From Spisula solida (lineage: Eukaryota > Mollusca > Bivalvia > Venerida > Mactridae): a DNA stretch of 64,000 nucleotides. A program made the position numbers and the translations under genes. How positions within the stretch are numbered: position 1 is the first letter of the stretch; each line of letters opens with the position of its first letter. The notes beneath the pieces were generated by a model, which made no database searches, was not told the DNA's origin, and saw only the letters and a list, made by a program, of their open reading frames with translations. The stretch is from NCBI GenBank assembly GCA_947247005.1, contig OX365959.1, positions 34,492,148 to 34,556,147 on the forward strand, given 5' to 3'. Below are positions 51,455 through 63,010 of this stretch, piece by piece.

Positions 51455-53915
51455 TAGGGTGTTACATTTTTTGAACTTTTTCTTTGAACTGTTCTCTAAT
51501 ATAGACAATATTCCCAGACCAAATTTCAGCTAAATCCATCAATGTCTTGATCCCCCCTACCAAGTTGAAATTTTGACCCAAAGACTGCATTTAGGCATTT
51601 TTTTACTAAAACAAGGTTGTTTTTTTAACTATTTCCACCAACATGTTTTTGTTTTATTTGTGTAAGATGAATGATTTGAGGTTGTTTTAACCCATTTATG
51701 TCCATATTTTATGATATAATGATCCAAAATTATATACTGGACCAGTTCATTTCATAGCAAAAAGGGGTGTTTTTCTGAAAATGAGAGAAAATGTGAAATT
51801 ATCAGATATTCTCCATTAACACACTTTCAGGGCCGAAATTGAGAACTGTCATGTTTTTAAACACTTAATAATGTACTAATGTGATTTTACATGACTGTAT
51901 AATTAAACAAAATTAACCATATACGTATAGCATTGAACAAATTGTTTTGTCTTAATGTGGGAACTTCAAGGCGATCAATCACTCCCCGTTCAGCAACATC
52001 TTTCGCCAATTTAAGGTTTGTCACAACACCTCGCATTGTTGTGCTTTCAAATAGTCTCCACTGATCAGGGGCATTCTAAATTGGGCACCATTTATTACTA
52101 GAAAGTGAAAGAGAAACCATGCATGACTCGGGTCCAGATCCATTGGATGATTCGCTGTTATGATACCAGTTGGAAAGTCAGATTTTGGAAGTTTGTAGCC
52201 TCGTTGACTATAAAGTTAAGGGTCATAACGTCCTTGCCATCGGGTGTCACAGACTTGCCAAACAAGATGAGGACGATCAAGGATGTCGTAGAAGGAACTA
52301 CGCGTGCGAGTGAAGCATCAACGGGTGTGTAGCCATCAGGTCCCATAACTCGAAATCCATTCATGATGGAATTGCATAAATGCTGGCTTGAAGGAACCAT
52401 GTCCATGGAAAAGAGAACTTTATTGCATTCTTTCTTGTTTGGTGTGAGAGGGTTCATGATTGCTACATTGGACAGGAGAGCAAGCTTCAATAACAATATG
52501 ACAGAGTGTAACACACTAGGAGCTTTTATTACGAATGCATCCCAAAGTGCAACAGACTGGTATCTTAGTCGAGTGGTCACCCAGGTACTTACTAATCCCA
52601 CATAGTTATCTGTGGTTGGTGCTTTCAAAGTCATTTTCAGGTAGATAGTGCGCTAAAATGTCACTTGTATCTAGGCTCTTGCTTCCAGAAAGATGAGAGG
52701 GGGAGAAACATTCAGGCCTATTTTGGGATGATTGCTTTGGGTGAACATGTACCTGAGAGAACCTCTTTTAAATTGCTCAGACTCTGCTGGACATGTTCAG
52801 CATAGATACTATCCAATGATTTTTTTAAATCCCACCTTATACATATTAGATTCGTGAATGGGACGGTTACTCTGTCTCATGACAGTTTTACAAATATACA
52901 AATTGTGGACCAATATGTTCAGAATGTTTAAATTGACTGACTTGAAATGAAAAATATGGAGTTTCCCAAATGAAACACTCAGCCCAAAGGCATGCTTTTT
53001 GGCTACAGAGCATATATCAACGATGAACTAAATATTGAAATGTGTGGAGTTTATCATAAATATTCCTTGGAAAACCAAGGGAATGTGAAGATTTGGGTCC
53101 GTGAAGATTGTATGAGAAACATGCTATAATTCGTTGAATGCACTAGCTTGATCGCTGGCGTCAATTATTCTGTAAGCATTGGCTTAGGGACTTTCTCTTT
53201 GGTCGCACCCTGGTCATTATAAGTAGGTATATTCATTGTCATGATACTTTATGAATAGAAAATCACATTTATGTGCCTGTCACCCAACTCATCACTCAAT
53301 CTATCGTTTCCCTGTCCATTTTGTATTATCCTTTAGAACAGTTATACGGTTATAGAAACCATAAGTGCATCATTGCCGTCCAAGTTTTAAGAAACATGCT
53401 AATATATGGTTAATTTAGTATAATACATTGAGTATACCTGTAAAATCAAATTAGTTCATCATAAAGTATCTAAAAGTATGACAGTTCTGACAAAAATAGA
53501 TGACTTTTTATAAGAGCAAGATGATTCGGACCTGGGATGTTTGCAAAAGAAAATCTCCGAAAATTTCAAATTTTCAGAAAGTCACCATTTTTTGCTTTAA
53601 AATGAACGGATCAAGTATATAATTTGGATCATTCTATAATAAAATATGGACAAAAAGGGGTTAAAACAACCTCAAACCATTCATCTTACACAAATAAAAC
53701 AAAAACATGTTGGTAGAATTAGCTATAAAAGAAACCCTGTTGGAGTGAAAAATGCCTACATACCGTCTTTGGGTCAAAATTCCAACTCGGTAGGGGGGAT
53801 CAAGACATTGATGGATTGAACTGAAAGTTGGTCTGGGAAGATTGTTTATACTAGAGAACAGTTGGTTTAATTATCTAGGTGAACAAAGAAAAAGTTCAAA
53901 AAATTAAACACCCTA
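51455..53915. mobile_element. 2.46-kb DNA transposon with about 480-bp inverted arms and 8-bp duplication, hAT-like
   Basis: Flanked by GGCATTGT at 51447-51454 and again at 53916-53923, an exact 8-bp target duplication. Ends TAGGGTGTT are inverted; the inverted arms run about 480 bp (51455-51935 and about 53395-53915) at good identity, including GATCCAAAWTATATA and CATTGATGGATTTAGC-type blocks. The 8-bp duplication and the TAGGG start fit the hAT end rule (Y-A-R-N-G). The core has a 158-codon minus-strand frame that does not resemble a hAT transposase, so the element is probably non-autonomous. KDZ-type elements also make 8-bp duplications. Confidence 0.82.
52158..52634 (-). CDS. Hypothetical 158-residue ORF inside the TAGGG transposon
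   Basis: Begins MTLKAPTTDNYVGLVSTWVT and ends NEATNFQNLTFQLVS. It has hydrophobic stretches near residues 30-60 and 115-130 and a GPDGYTPVD segment. It is the longest frame in the core of the inverted-repeat element. No DDE motif, zinc finger or BED domain, so not a recognised transposase. It may be a captured host exon, an unknown element protein or chance. Confidence 0.3.
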   Translation of the reverse strand: MTLKAPTTDNYVGLVSTWVTTRLRYQSVALWDAFVIKAPSVLHSVILLLKLALLSNVAIMNPLTPNKKECNKVLFSMDMVPSSQHLCNSIMNGFRVMGPDGYTPVDASLARVVPSTTSLIVLILFGKSVTPDGKDVMTLNFIVNEATNFQNLTFQLVS

Positions 53916-54089
53916 GGCATTGTGCCTTGTAATTCTGGTATGAGGTGTTTTTGTTTTTGTAAGATCAATATTGAATACACCCCTGGACGAATACTGCGTT
54001 GGATAATTATTTTTGTTGATGGGTCGGAAGCTTACAATCAGTACAGGACGAGACGCAATAATGATTTAAAAAGAAAACGAAAAATAAAT

Positions 54090-54275
54090 ATGTCAGGGAA
54101 GGCAGCACTCAGCCGACACGGCACAGCACTCAGCCGACACGGCACAGCACTCAGCCAACACGGCACAGCACTCAGCCGACACGGCACAGCACTCAGCCGA
54201 CACGGCACAGCACTCAGCCGACACGGCACAGCACTCAGCCGACACGGCACAGCACTCAGCCGACACGGCACAGCA
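54090..54275. repeat. 21-bp GC-rich minisatellite, 8 copies
   Basis: CACTCAGCCGACACGGCACAG is repeated 8 times with a single variant (CAACACG). It starts with GGGAAGGCAGCACTCAGC, the same sequence as the dispersed repeat at 48880. Being a multiple of three it stays open in several frames on both strands, giving 7-residue peptide repeats that are probably not coding. Confidence 0.95.
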
Positions 54276-54919
54276 TGAAAGGTTCACACTAAACAGAAAT
54301 ACCACGGATCGCAAGAACATGTATATGTCACAATGCAACTTTTTGTGTATATTCAATGTCAAAGTAGATTATAGCATAAAAACGGTGATTTTGCCCTTAC
54401 GTTAACGGGACGAAACCCATGCGTAAACATAAAGATTCACGCGAGAACGCGCTGTTAACGTCCAGTTTTACGTATGCACATTCTAGGGCCTCACCGACGA
54501 AAATAAACGATTTAATAAGCGTCTTATTAACTGCAATTCCCATTTTATTTGTAACTAATAATTAATTTCAATAAAGATTTAAATAATAAATTTAAACAAA
54601 CCAGCATTATCCATGTTTTCTTGGTATTTGCCGATCCCGGAAGTCGACGCTCATAACAAAAACTGTTATGACGTAACGTTTGTTTTCGCGACGTTAAGTT
54701 TGTTTACACGACGTCGCCCCAAATTTCCCGCCAAAATGTAATTATTTCGAAATACAAACGCATAAATTGATGTTTTGTATGCTATAATAACAATCTAATA
54801 TTTGTCACCGAATATTTTAAGAAAAAATGTTTTATTAAAGAATAAAACATGATCACTAGTTCTGATGCGTGTTTAATTTACGCATCTGAAAAAGTGAACA
54901 TGCTTTATTAAAGATAATA
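54276..54919. other. No recognised feature
   Basis: Contains many ACGT-type sites (GACGTAACG, ACGACGTCG) but no gene or clear transposon ends. Confidence 0.4.
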
Positions 54920-54987
54920 TTAATACGGTACATGCACAGACAATTCGGAGATTTCTACAGATACCGACAGCATCTACTTCAATTATT

Positions 54988-55260
54988 AGTTTATACTAAT
55001 TTATTTAAGGTCGATTGTGAAACAAGTTTTTCCAACTTATATCAATCACTCTCGACACCTCATTCCTGATGTTATCCATCGCCACGAGGGGGAGAAGCCA
55101 GTTTCCTTTTTATGCTGAGCGTCTAGCAAGGGAATTTCTGGTACCATTTTTATTTCGTCTTTGTTATGACGCGGCCAGGGATCTAACCCTAGACCTCCCG
55201 CACTCGAAGCGAACGCTCAACCACTAGGCTATCGAGGAGGCGGTGGGCTATCGAGGATCA
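54988..55260 (-). mobile_element. tRNA-derived SINE, best preserved copy
   Basis: On the minus strand, GATAGCCTAGTGGTTGAGCG is a good A box and GGGTTAGATCC a B-box-like site. The body contains CCTTGCTAGACGCTCAGC and GATAACATCAGGAATGAGG; the tail ends AACTTGTTTCACAATCGACC and TTAAATAAATTAG. TACTTCAATTATT stands on both sides (54975-54987, 55261-55273). This may be a 13-bp target duplication, although a similar pair exists without the SINE in the sister copy near 57117. It lies in the 5' flank of the truncated exon copy. Confidence 0.82.
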
Positions 55261-55376
55261 TACTTCAATTATTGAAAAGTGGCGATTTCTACATAATTGA
55301 AGCATACCATTGATGACTAGAACTGATTCACATGATATATCTCTACACACTTGCTGGACTTGAGTTATAACAAAAC

Positions 55377-55589
55377 ATGGATATAGTAACAGTTACTGTA
55401 GCTTTAATTCTCATTTATTTCGATGTTACAGATGCTGATAATATTAAAGTTCATTACAAAATATACCTCGGAAATGATCTGGTAGAAGCATCGCATTCAT
55501 CATTGTTTCGATGTTCACTAAGGAAATATAAAGATGCAGTTGGAATATCGTTCAATCCAGCTAATGGGGACTGTGCAGCTTTTACGTAG
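55377..55589 (+). pseudogene. Truncated duplicate of the secreted PAN-like first exon
   Basis: Codes for a signal peptide (MDIVTVTVALILIYFDVTDA) and the start of a Cys-containing domain, almost identical to 57282-57575 up to NGDCA. After about 55577 the two sequences diverge abruptly, and this copy runs into a stop three codons later. One difference replaces a cysteine codon by histidine (EASHSS versus EASCSS). The duplicated block starts about 54920 and includes the 5' flank. Likely a non-functional 5' duplicate. Confidence 0.65.
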
Positions 55590-57060
55590 TATCTGTGGGT
55601 GTTTTGTTGTCGTAGTTTTATGTTTCTTTTGTTTGTCTAACTATAACTGAAATACCAACGAAGTTTGTCTTGTTAACGTATGATTTAATTCCCGAAATGA
55701 ACTGACATCTACATACAATAATGATACATGTATATTTAAATAATAATCAAGGTAACATATGTGAATTATAGTATCAATCTACGCTAGTCACTAAAAGACC
55801 ATTATTAAAATGGTACTTAACACCTTTATGATATGAAGATATAATAATAATAATCTAACAGTCAAGTACGTAGAAGCGTGAGATTAACATATCATGAGTG
55901 TATATAATGCACGGGGAATTAGTTTACATATATAAATGATAGATATAAGTCCATATAATCTACTGTAAAGACAATACTAAAAATGGTACTTAACACATTT
56001 ATAATGTAACGATATTATAATAGTAATCTAACATTCAAAGTATAAACATGAAGTATTGTTTAACTTTATTAATGTAAAAATGCATGGGGAAATAGCTCGC
56101 TTATTTGATTTCTTTTAATCTAAAGTGAAAATAATAATAATTATTGTATCTATGGTAACGTCACTGAAGGTCAGTAAGAGTGACCAGCGGAAAATTTGAC
56201 GTCACGTCAAAGAAGACGTCATACTAACGAACACATTGTCCCCGAACTAAACAGCTGCTAATTAACTACGTCCTAAAATGACTGCACGGGTCATTCTTGT
56301 CGGATAGAATAACATCATTTTTAATGGCATAGTTTCAATATTCCCACAATCGTGTTTCGATATTAGAATAAGACGTAAAAAAGTCGGAAAACCATTGGAA
56401 TTTGACCAGTTTTTGACAGGAAAACATAGACTCAAACCATTAGAAAGGATGAAAGCTCCATGTTAAGAACGTAGATTGTCACTGAGTAGGTTATATGAAT
56501 AATATAAACGCTTCCATACTGTCCGTGGTAGGGCTGCAGATGATCACATGAAGGGATGGCCTGCTGTTATTCACATGCATGACGTTGTGGCCGACGTTTC
56601 CGCTTGTTTTTGGGAAGCTTTGGAACGCTTTGAAACGGCTACCCGGAAGTGTATACATTGAAGCTATGCATAATTTGATGATATATACTATTGTAATTAT
56701 TATGGCAGGTGAATTGTGTGTGTCATTTGACTGACTGAGTGAGATTTATTCAGAATATGTTAAATACGTAAGGTCAATGAACACATTGCTCCGGGTAGCC
56801 ATTTCTGACGTTTCGAAGGCAACCGTGCCATTTCGTATGATATGCCCTCACGCGTTCGATTGATATAACAATATGTTTCATAGATTGTTTAATTTAAATA
56901 CCTAATACATTTGTATGAAGTAATTTGAACACACGATAAATATTATAAAGTACTTTTCCTGGAACTTAAAAATCGCCCCCTCGTATGTTTCGCATATATT
57001 GAAATGTCATCTGTCTTTAATGATTTTATTTGCATGCATGATAACGTACGTCGATACAAT
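55590..57060. other. Spacer between the two exon copies
   Basis: Contains a short internal duplication with AAATGGTACTTAACACMTTTAT near 55808 and 55981. No gene recognised. Confidence 0.4.
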
Positions 57061-57281
57061 ATAGATGTTAGTCAGTACATAGATACAGTTCAGAGATTAT
57101 CAGATACCGACAGCATCCACTTCAATTATTGATAAGTGGAGATTTCTACAGATACACAAATCATCTACTTCAATTATTGAAAAGTGGAGATTTCGACACA
57201 ATTGAAGCATATCATTGATGACTAGAACTGATTGGCATTGCAGATATCTACATACTTGCTAGACTTGAGTTATAACAAAAC

Positions 57282-57575
57282 ATGGATATAGTAACAGTTA
57301 CTGTAGCTTTAATTCTCATTTATTTCGATGTTACAGATGCTGATAATATTAAAGTTCACTACAAAATATACCTCGGAAATGATCTGGTAGAAGCATCGTG
57401 TTCATCGTTGTTTCGATGTTCACTAAGGAAATATAAAGATGCTGTTGGAATATCGTTCAATCCAGCTAATGGGGACTGTGCTTCACTTAGCCATGCATGG
57501 TTAACGGATAAACCAACCGAAGATGGTGTGATTTACATGGAAAACAGCATCAGTAGTGAAGAGTTTGTTCCCTCG
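57282..57575 (+). CDS. First coding exon of a secreted PAN/apple-like protein (partial gene)
   Basis: Encodes 98 residues: a signal peptide (about 1-20), then KVHYKIYLGNDLVEA, C-x5-RC, GISFNPANGDCASLSHAWL and GVIYMENSISSEEFVPS. The spaced cysteines and the F-x-P-x-x-G-x-C core resemble PAN/apple domains, which bind protein or carbohydrate in secreted proteins. Ends at a good donor TCG|GTATGT, phase 0; reading through the donor would reach a stop near 57683. No downstream exon could be found before the window end. A 4.3-kb transposon begins 207 bp into the presumed intron. PAN assignment is tentative. Confidence 0.55.
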
Positions 57576-59720
57576 GTATGTATGAATCTGAGCACCACCT
57601 CACTGCCTGTGGTGATTATTATGCATATTTACATGTTGGATACATTATATTCTTTTGAACCAACATTCCCTCTTTATATATAGTCAATCATTTTTTCAGC
57701 GTTAGCTGTCAAGCCTGGTATTTAACCTCGTTTAGACCACTTCGAAAACCAATGAAATGCTTGGACATAAATTAAGAGTTAAGGTGAGTCGCTACCATTG
57801 CGCGACGTCATATAAAAATTGTCGACTTCGCACCGATTTATATGAAATTTTGATGGCTAAAAGTACAAAATCTGTAGTTTCCAAAGATATATTTAAAAAA
57901 AAAAATATTGAAGAATTTTATAATTACATAACGTCCTGTACGGGTATGGCGACGTTAGCGCGTTTTGAAGGTTTTGTCAAGCGTGTATACACTTATTGAT
58001 CGCTTTATAAAGGTAATCAATGGAAAGCTCAGCTCACGGCCTTTAACATGAATATAAATTAAACTGTCAACACAGCACGCCGCGATAACGCGGTGCATTT
58101 TTATTGTGACTGAGTGCCGTTTTTCGTTGTTTTTATAACGTCAGTACGCTAACGTTATATCAATGCCATGCAACATTTTGCACGGTGATCCTATAATTTT
58201 ATTATCTTAAAACACTGCTGAATTATTTCTCTTTCCATCGACGTAAAAGTATCAAGGGGTCTCACCGCAAAATGTTGACCAAAAATCGACTTGAAATGAA
58301 AATTAACGCTATATTTTACGTCGTTTTTTGAGCGACGTCGTGATAATTATGCGTCGTTTTACGCTGTTTTAATAACGCCACTGGACTGACGTTATATCAA
58401 TGTTATGCAACAATTTGTACGGTGACCCTATAGTTTTTTTTTTACATGTATTAAGACACTGCTGAATTATTTCTCCATCAATTGATGTACAATTATTAAG
58501 GGGTCTCACCGCGAAATGTTGACCCAAAATCGACGTGAAATGAAAATTTACGCTATATTTTACTTTATTTTTGTATGACGTTTTGACGTTTTGAGTCTGT
58601 TTAGAAACCACGCCGTTGTGCTACAGAGATGCGAGTGAGCCGACTAGAATAATTATGGAGATGGCACTATATTTACTTTCATTTGGAGTTTTCGTACACG
58701 ACACAAGAGACTAAACATCACCACACGCATTAAGTTGCGTAACTGCCGCTATGTCATTAGCATAGGGACTTTACAATATTGCACAAGTATGATAAAGACG
58801 GTTTTGTTACTTCTGAAGAACTAAATATAGGCAAAAAAGCACAACGGGCTACTTTCAATTAAAAAACAAAACTATTCCCTAGTTGTAAATTATCCCTAAA
58901 AGGGGATCACTGTAATATTTGAAGATAGATCACTCTAATTACTCAATATTTTGACCTAACAAGGGCTTCTTCAGGAGGATGAAACACTTTAATTTTGTTC
59001 ACATTGTTTAGCTGTAAGTAGCATGGATGTCTAGGTACGTCCCTGGTGTCATTGTGTGCGTTATCAATTATTTCGATTATAGGCTACTTTTCACACGCAC
59101 GCTATTTGTACTGAGTAGCGAGCGCATGAAAGCTCCCAGTTCCGAAGTACAGTCAGTGTTGTCCACAGCTAATTACGGGTGTGTTGAGATGAAATCATAT
59201 TGCATGTGTCAATGTTAGATAGCTTTTTGCTTTATACCTAGTTTTTTAATTTAATAGTACATACACAAGTTCTACACCATAGACGAATTTTGAGTATTTG
59301 TGAGGGTAAATTATTACATCATGTAAATAATAAAACGATACATTATTGGTAGATTCTTACTTTCACGCAATATGCATGCCTAATTTTACTGCTAATGATA
59401 TATTAGGTATAAAAGTGAACCGTATAGAGTAAATATCTTAAAATTAAAACCCATGTTTGCCGTTCTATAAGTTTTGATACTAACCAAACATGTAAAATTG
59501 TTTAGACTGAATCTATATGCATGTATGTGTTCCAGTAGTAAGAAGGTGGTGGGTTCGATCCCAACTCCAGCCGGATAAAAACAGAAATACTTGCAGAGTT
59601 TCTGGACTTACAACTTACTTCACCAACAGTCTCATTCAAAGCCTAGTTCCTGTGCAGAAAGCTTTACAATAAAAGCATCAGGGACGCATCTGGAACTCAG
59701 CCACCTTCAGTTTTATGACA

Positions 59721-59931
59721 TACCGTAAAATTAATTTTCGCGGGTATTAAATTTCATGGATTTTGGTAAAATGGCAAATTGGTGGTTTCTTAAATTCGTG
59801 GATTTTAGATATTGAAAGAAAGATCTCTTGTCACGTATTTTGAGACATTCTAGGGAATTTAATTTCACGATCTAGTTCGTCATCGAAATCAACGAAAATT
59901 TATCACCGAGAATATTAATGACCTTACAGTA
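59721..59931. mobile_element. About 210-bp MITE, TACYGTAA ends, nested in the TTAA element loop
   Basis: Full-length relative of 18866-19073: TACCGTAAAATTAATTTTCG at the left and TATTAATGACCTTACAGTA at the right. It lies inside the loop of the large TTAA element and so inserted after it, or travelled with it. Confidence 0.75.
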
Positions 59932-60058
59932 TCCCCCAAAAACTAAAGTGACGTTAAACTCTTTTTGGATCGTAATCCGTATGTGTGTCTGGAATAAATA
60001 CAAGTATACATGTAATGATATTTTCCTGGCGGCACCAGACACAAACCAAATACAACAC

Positions 60059-60125
60059 AACCTCTGTAGAGCAACACACTTTGGAAGCGGCTAATATTGA
60101 TAACAGGTTGTTGCTCTACAGAGGT
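60059..60125. repeat. Short inverted repeat, ACCTCTGTAGAGCAAC
   Basis: ACCTCTGTAGAGCAACA at the left and GTTGTTGCTCTACAGAGGT at the right face each other across about 30 bp. The same block recurs alone near 60668 and, diverged, at 37840. Remnant of a small mariner-like MITE family or a hairpin within the TTAA element. Confidence 0.55.
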
Positions 60126-62338
60126 GAAATTGTAGAGGTGCGCGGTATGAACGGTAAATCGGTAACTGTGGAATAATTTTCTCGCTGTACGATACCGCGG
60201 TACCATCTGAAATACCGGTAAATTATCAACATTATACCTTCTCTGCTTCTTATTATTTTGAATATACCAGCTGTAACAGCAGGCTATACTGTATATGGGT
60301 GAAGCCTTGAAATTGCCATGCTGCTATAATTATATTTTTTCGCCATTGCTGACCTTCTCACTTCAAGTTATTATTTTACATAGTCTTAATATTTCTCTAA
60401 TCCTAGTCAAGTAACGAGTCTTTGTCGTCGTTCTTAGCCTGGCTGAGAGTTTTCAATCATTTTCTAACCACTATAACATAGCTGTTAGACACAGTAATTA
60501 AGTTGGTCGTATGCTGTGTTACTGTATATTAGTATAGGGCATACCGTAGAATTTGAGGAAAAACCCGTGCCACGGTATACCCCGGTATATTTTTCTTTGC
60601 TGAACGCAGCCCTATTAAATTGACAGTGAGTGTTGGCTAAGGGAATTTTTGAAGGTGTTGTTATAGTGGGGTTGTTGCTCTACAGAGGTCCGCTATTGAT
60701 TCCATAACCTCAAGCTTCACACCTAGCGGATAGCGAAACGGACTTGAACATATTTGTGTCTAGATTTGTCGTAGATGGGAATCATACATAGGGAATCATT
60801 GCTATCATTTATATTTTGTGGGGTTTATTGTGTTGTGGTCCCGGAATGCAAATTTTAAACATAATACTAGTAAGTTACGATCCTTGATATCATTCTGTTT
60901 GGGTTGGACTCCATCGGAAACATTTTCACTTAGTTTCTCATTTAATGAGTTACCTACTTTCCGTTCAAACATTCAATTAAGACCGGACTAATTCAAATCG
61001 GAATGTATTTAAGAAACAAGTTTATTTAAGAAATCTGTTGGCATCTTTTTATGCCTTAGACTTTGACAATATAGTAATTACTATAATAGATTACTAAAAT
61101 ACTGAATAATCGTTGGCCTAGAATGTACAGATCTTGAAAACCAAAGTCGCGAAAACTAAACTGGTTAGCTAAGAGTATCCTAATCTTTCCAGCGCATAAG
61201 ACACGGATAAGAATATTCAGAGGTTGCGTAAATGCAAAAAGATATTGGCCTTGAACATTGGACCTTAATCAGTACGCATAATTATCACGACGCCGCTCAA
61301 AAATGACGTAAAAATTAGCGTTAATTTTCATTTCAAGTCGATTTTGGGTCATCATTTCGCGGTGAGACCCCTTAATATTTATACATCGATGGATGGAGAA
61401 ATTATCAAGCAGTGTTTTAATATAATAAAATTATAGCGTCACCGTACAAATTGTTGCATTACATTGATATAACGTCAGTCCAGTGGCGTTATTAAAACAG
61501 CGTAAAACGACGCATAATTATCACTACGTCGCTTAAAAAACGACGTAAACTATAGCGTTAATTTTCATTTCAAGTCGATTTTTGGTCAACATTTTGCGGT
61601 GAGACCCCTTGGTATTTTTACGTCGATGGAAAGAGAAATAATTCAGCAGTGTTTTAATATAATGAAATTATAGGGCCACCGTGCAAAATGTTGCATGACA
61701 TTGATATAATGTTAGCGTACTGACGTTATAAAAAACAACGAAAAACGGCACTCAGTCGCAATAAAAATGCACCGCGTTATCGCGGCGTGCTGTATTGGCA
61801 GTTTAATTTATATTCATGTTAAAGGCCGTGAGCTGGGCTTTCCATTGATTACCTTTATAAAGCGATCGATAAGTGTATACAACCGACGCTTGACAAAACC
61901 TTCAAAACGCGCTAACGTCGCCATACCCGTACAGAACGTTATATAATTATAAAATTCTTCAATATATATTTTTTAAAAATATATCTTTGGAAAAGTTCTA
62001 CAGATTTTGTACTTTTAGCCATCAAAATTTCATATAAATCGGTGCGAAGTCGACAAATTTTTATATGACGTCGCGCAATGGTTGCGACTCACCTTAAGAG
62101 ATACAGATTCGCCGATAGGTGGGAATATGCTATACTCATCACAAAAGATACTGCGAAAAAATTACATTTTGTTAAATATGTCAACAAAACTTACAATAAC
62201 TACACACACAGATATCTCACGATACGAACAGTATGACTATGCTAGCTGTTTGACCTTAAAGTGACCCGGGTCAAGTGATGAGTGAATGTATAAACATAAT
62301 TCCGCGCAGTTAAATACAGTAAAGAGATTAGCTACATT

Positions 62339-62405
62339 GGTTACGCGTTCGTCTACTTGACTCGTGTAATGGGCAGAGGGCCACTGGTTCAAAACTCAGA
62401 TGCGT
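62339..62405 (+). mobile_element. tRNA-like sequence, possible SINE head
   Basis: GGTTACGCGTTCGTCTACTTGACTCG with a later GGCCACTGGTTCAAAACTC gives A- and B-box-like blocks at tRNA spacing. The B box is imperfect and the arms do not pair fully, so this is not called a tRNA gene. Confidence 0.35.
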
Positions 62406-62857
62406 CATATTTTTTCTGATTTGTCTATAATTCCTACGTTTATTTAAGGTAAGTCCCGTCTACAGGTTTTTCAGACATAATGTGTGCTTACTGTTAAAAT
62501 CTGAGTTAAGTTAGGATCATTATCGCTATAATTACCTGATATAACCGCCCATAGAATAAAGACAACTATACATACCTTTGTTATTTGCTTTCAATGGATT
62601 ATGGATGTTTTCAGTGAAAATATCAATGAAAATAACAGTGAAATTACCACTTTGTTATTTTCACTGTTTTGAAGCAGGTTCCAAAATCATGCAGAAAAAG
62701 AAACTTAACGTTAACGGCGCCAGGTTTTTAAATATGCGTTACGTCATCATGACGTCATAATTCTCACGTCGTGACAATCCAATTTCGACGTGATTTTTTC
62801 CAAATACGCCAATTACAGCAAATTTTAAGAGCAATTGAGGCATATAATATACAGAAA
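62406..62857. other. No recognised gene
   Basis: Contains a hairpin, AAAATAACAGTGAAA facing TGTTATTTTCACTG (about 62628-62668), and CRE-like palindromes TCATGACGTCATAA near 62746. No coding feature. Confidence 0.4.
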
Positions 62858-63010
62858 ATTTGTTGATTTTTGATGTTAGATCAATTTTATTTCACTCGTG
62901 ATCACACAAAATTATATTTACACTCGTGGCTACGCCACTCGTGAAAATAATGCTTTTCTGTGATCACTCGGTGAAATAAAATTCGATCTTGCACCAAAAT
63001 CAACAAATAT
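62858..63010. repeat. Foldback sequence, about 50-bp arms
   Basis: ATTTGTTGATTTTTG, TTTTATTTCACTCGTGATCAC on the left pair with GTGATCACTCGGTGAAATAAA and CAAAATCAACAAAT on the right, with the centre CTCGTGGCTACGCCACTCG. Could extrude as a hairpin. Probably a small foldback element. Confidence 0.7.

Larger units (their letters stand above)
57783..62093. mobile_element. 4.3-kb TTAA-flanked transposon with about 0.8-kb inverted arms
   Basis: Flanked by TTAA at 57779-57782 and 62094-62097. The ends are inverted and start GGTGAGTCGCTACCATTGCG (left) and GGTGAGTCGCAACCATTGCG (right). The inverted arms extend about 790 bp (57783-58570, 61300-62093) with high identity, including GTATGGCGACGTTAGCGCG and CGCGATAACGCGGTGCA. 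Within each arm a roughly 238-bp unit is tandemly repeated (CTGACGTTATATCAATG and GGGGTCTCACCGC recur). The 2.7-kb loop has no transposase. TTAA duplication is typical of piggyBac and Kolobok groups; the G-rich end favours Kolobok but this is not proven. Confidence 0.85.

Noticed and set aside
54093..54362. Cys-rich heptad-repeat protein on either strand
   Set aside because: It is the translation of a 21-bp minisatellite, open on both strands because the unit is a multiple of three; no gene context.
57757..57999. 80-codon ORF (MLGHKLRVKV...)
   Set aside because: It lies across the end and inside the inverted arm of the TTAA element, and the other arm does not preserve it as a protein-coding frame. 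Treated as chance.
58960..58990. Another hammerhead motif (TCAGGAGGATGAAAC)
   Set aside because: It lacks the CTGATGA box and a stem II hairpin; only the GAAAC part resembles a hammerhead.
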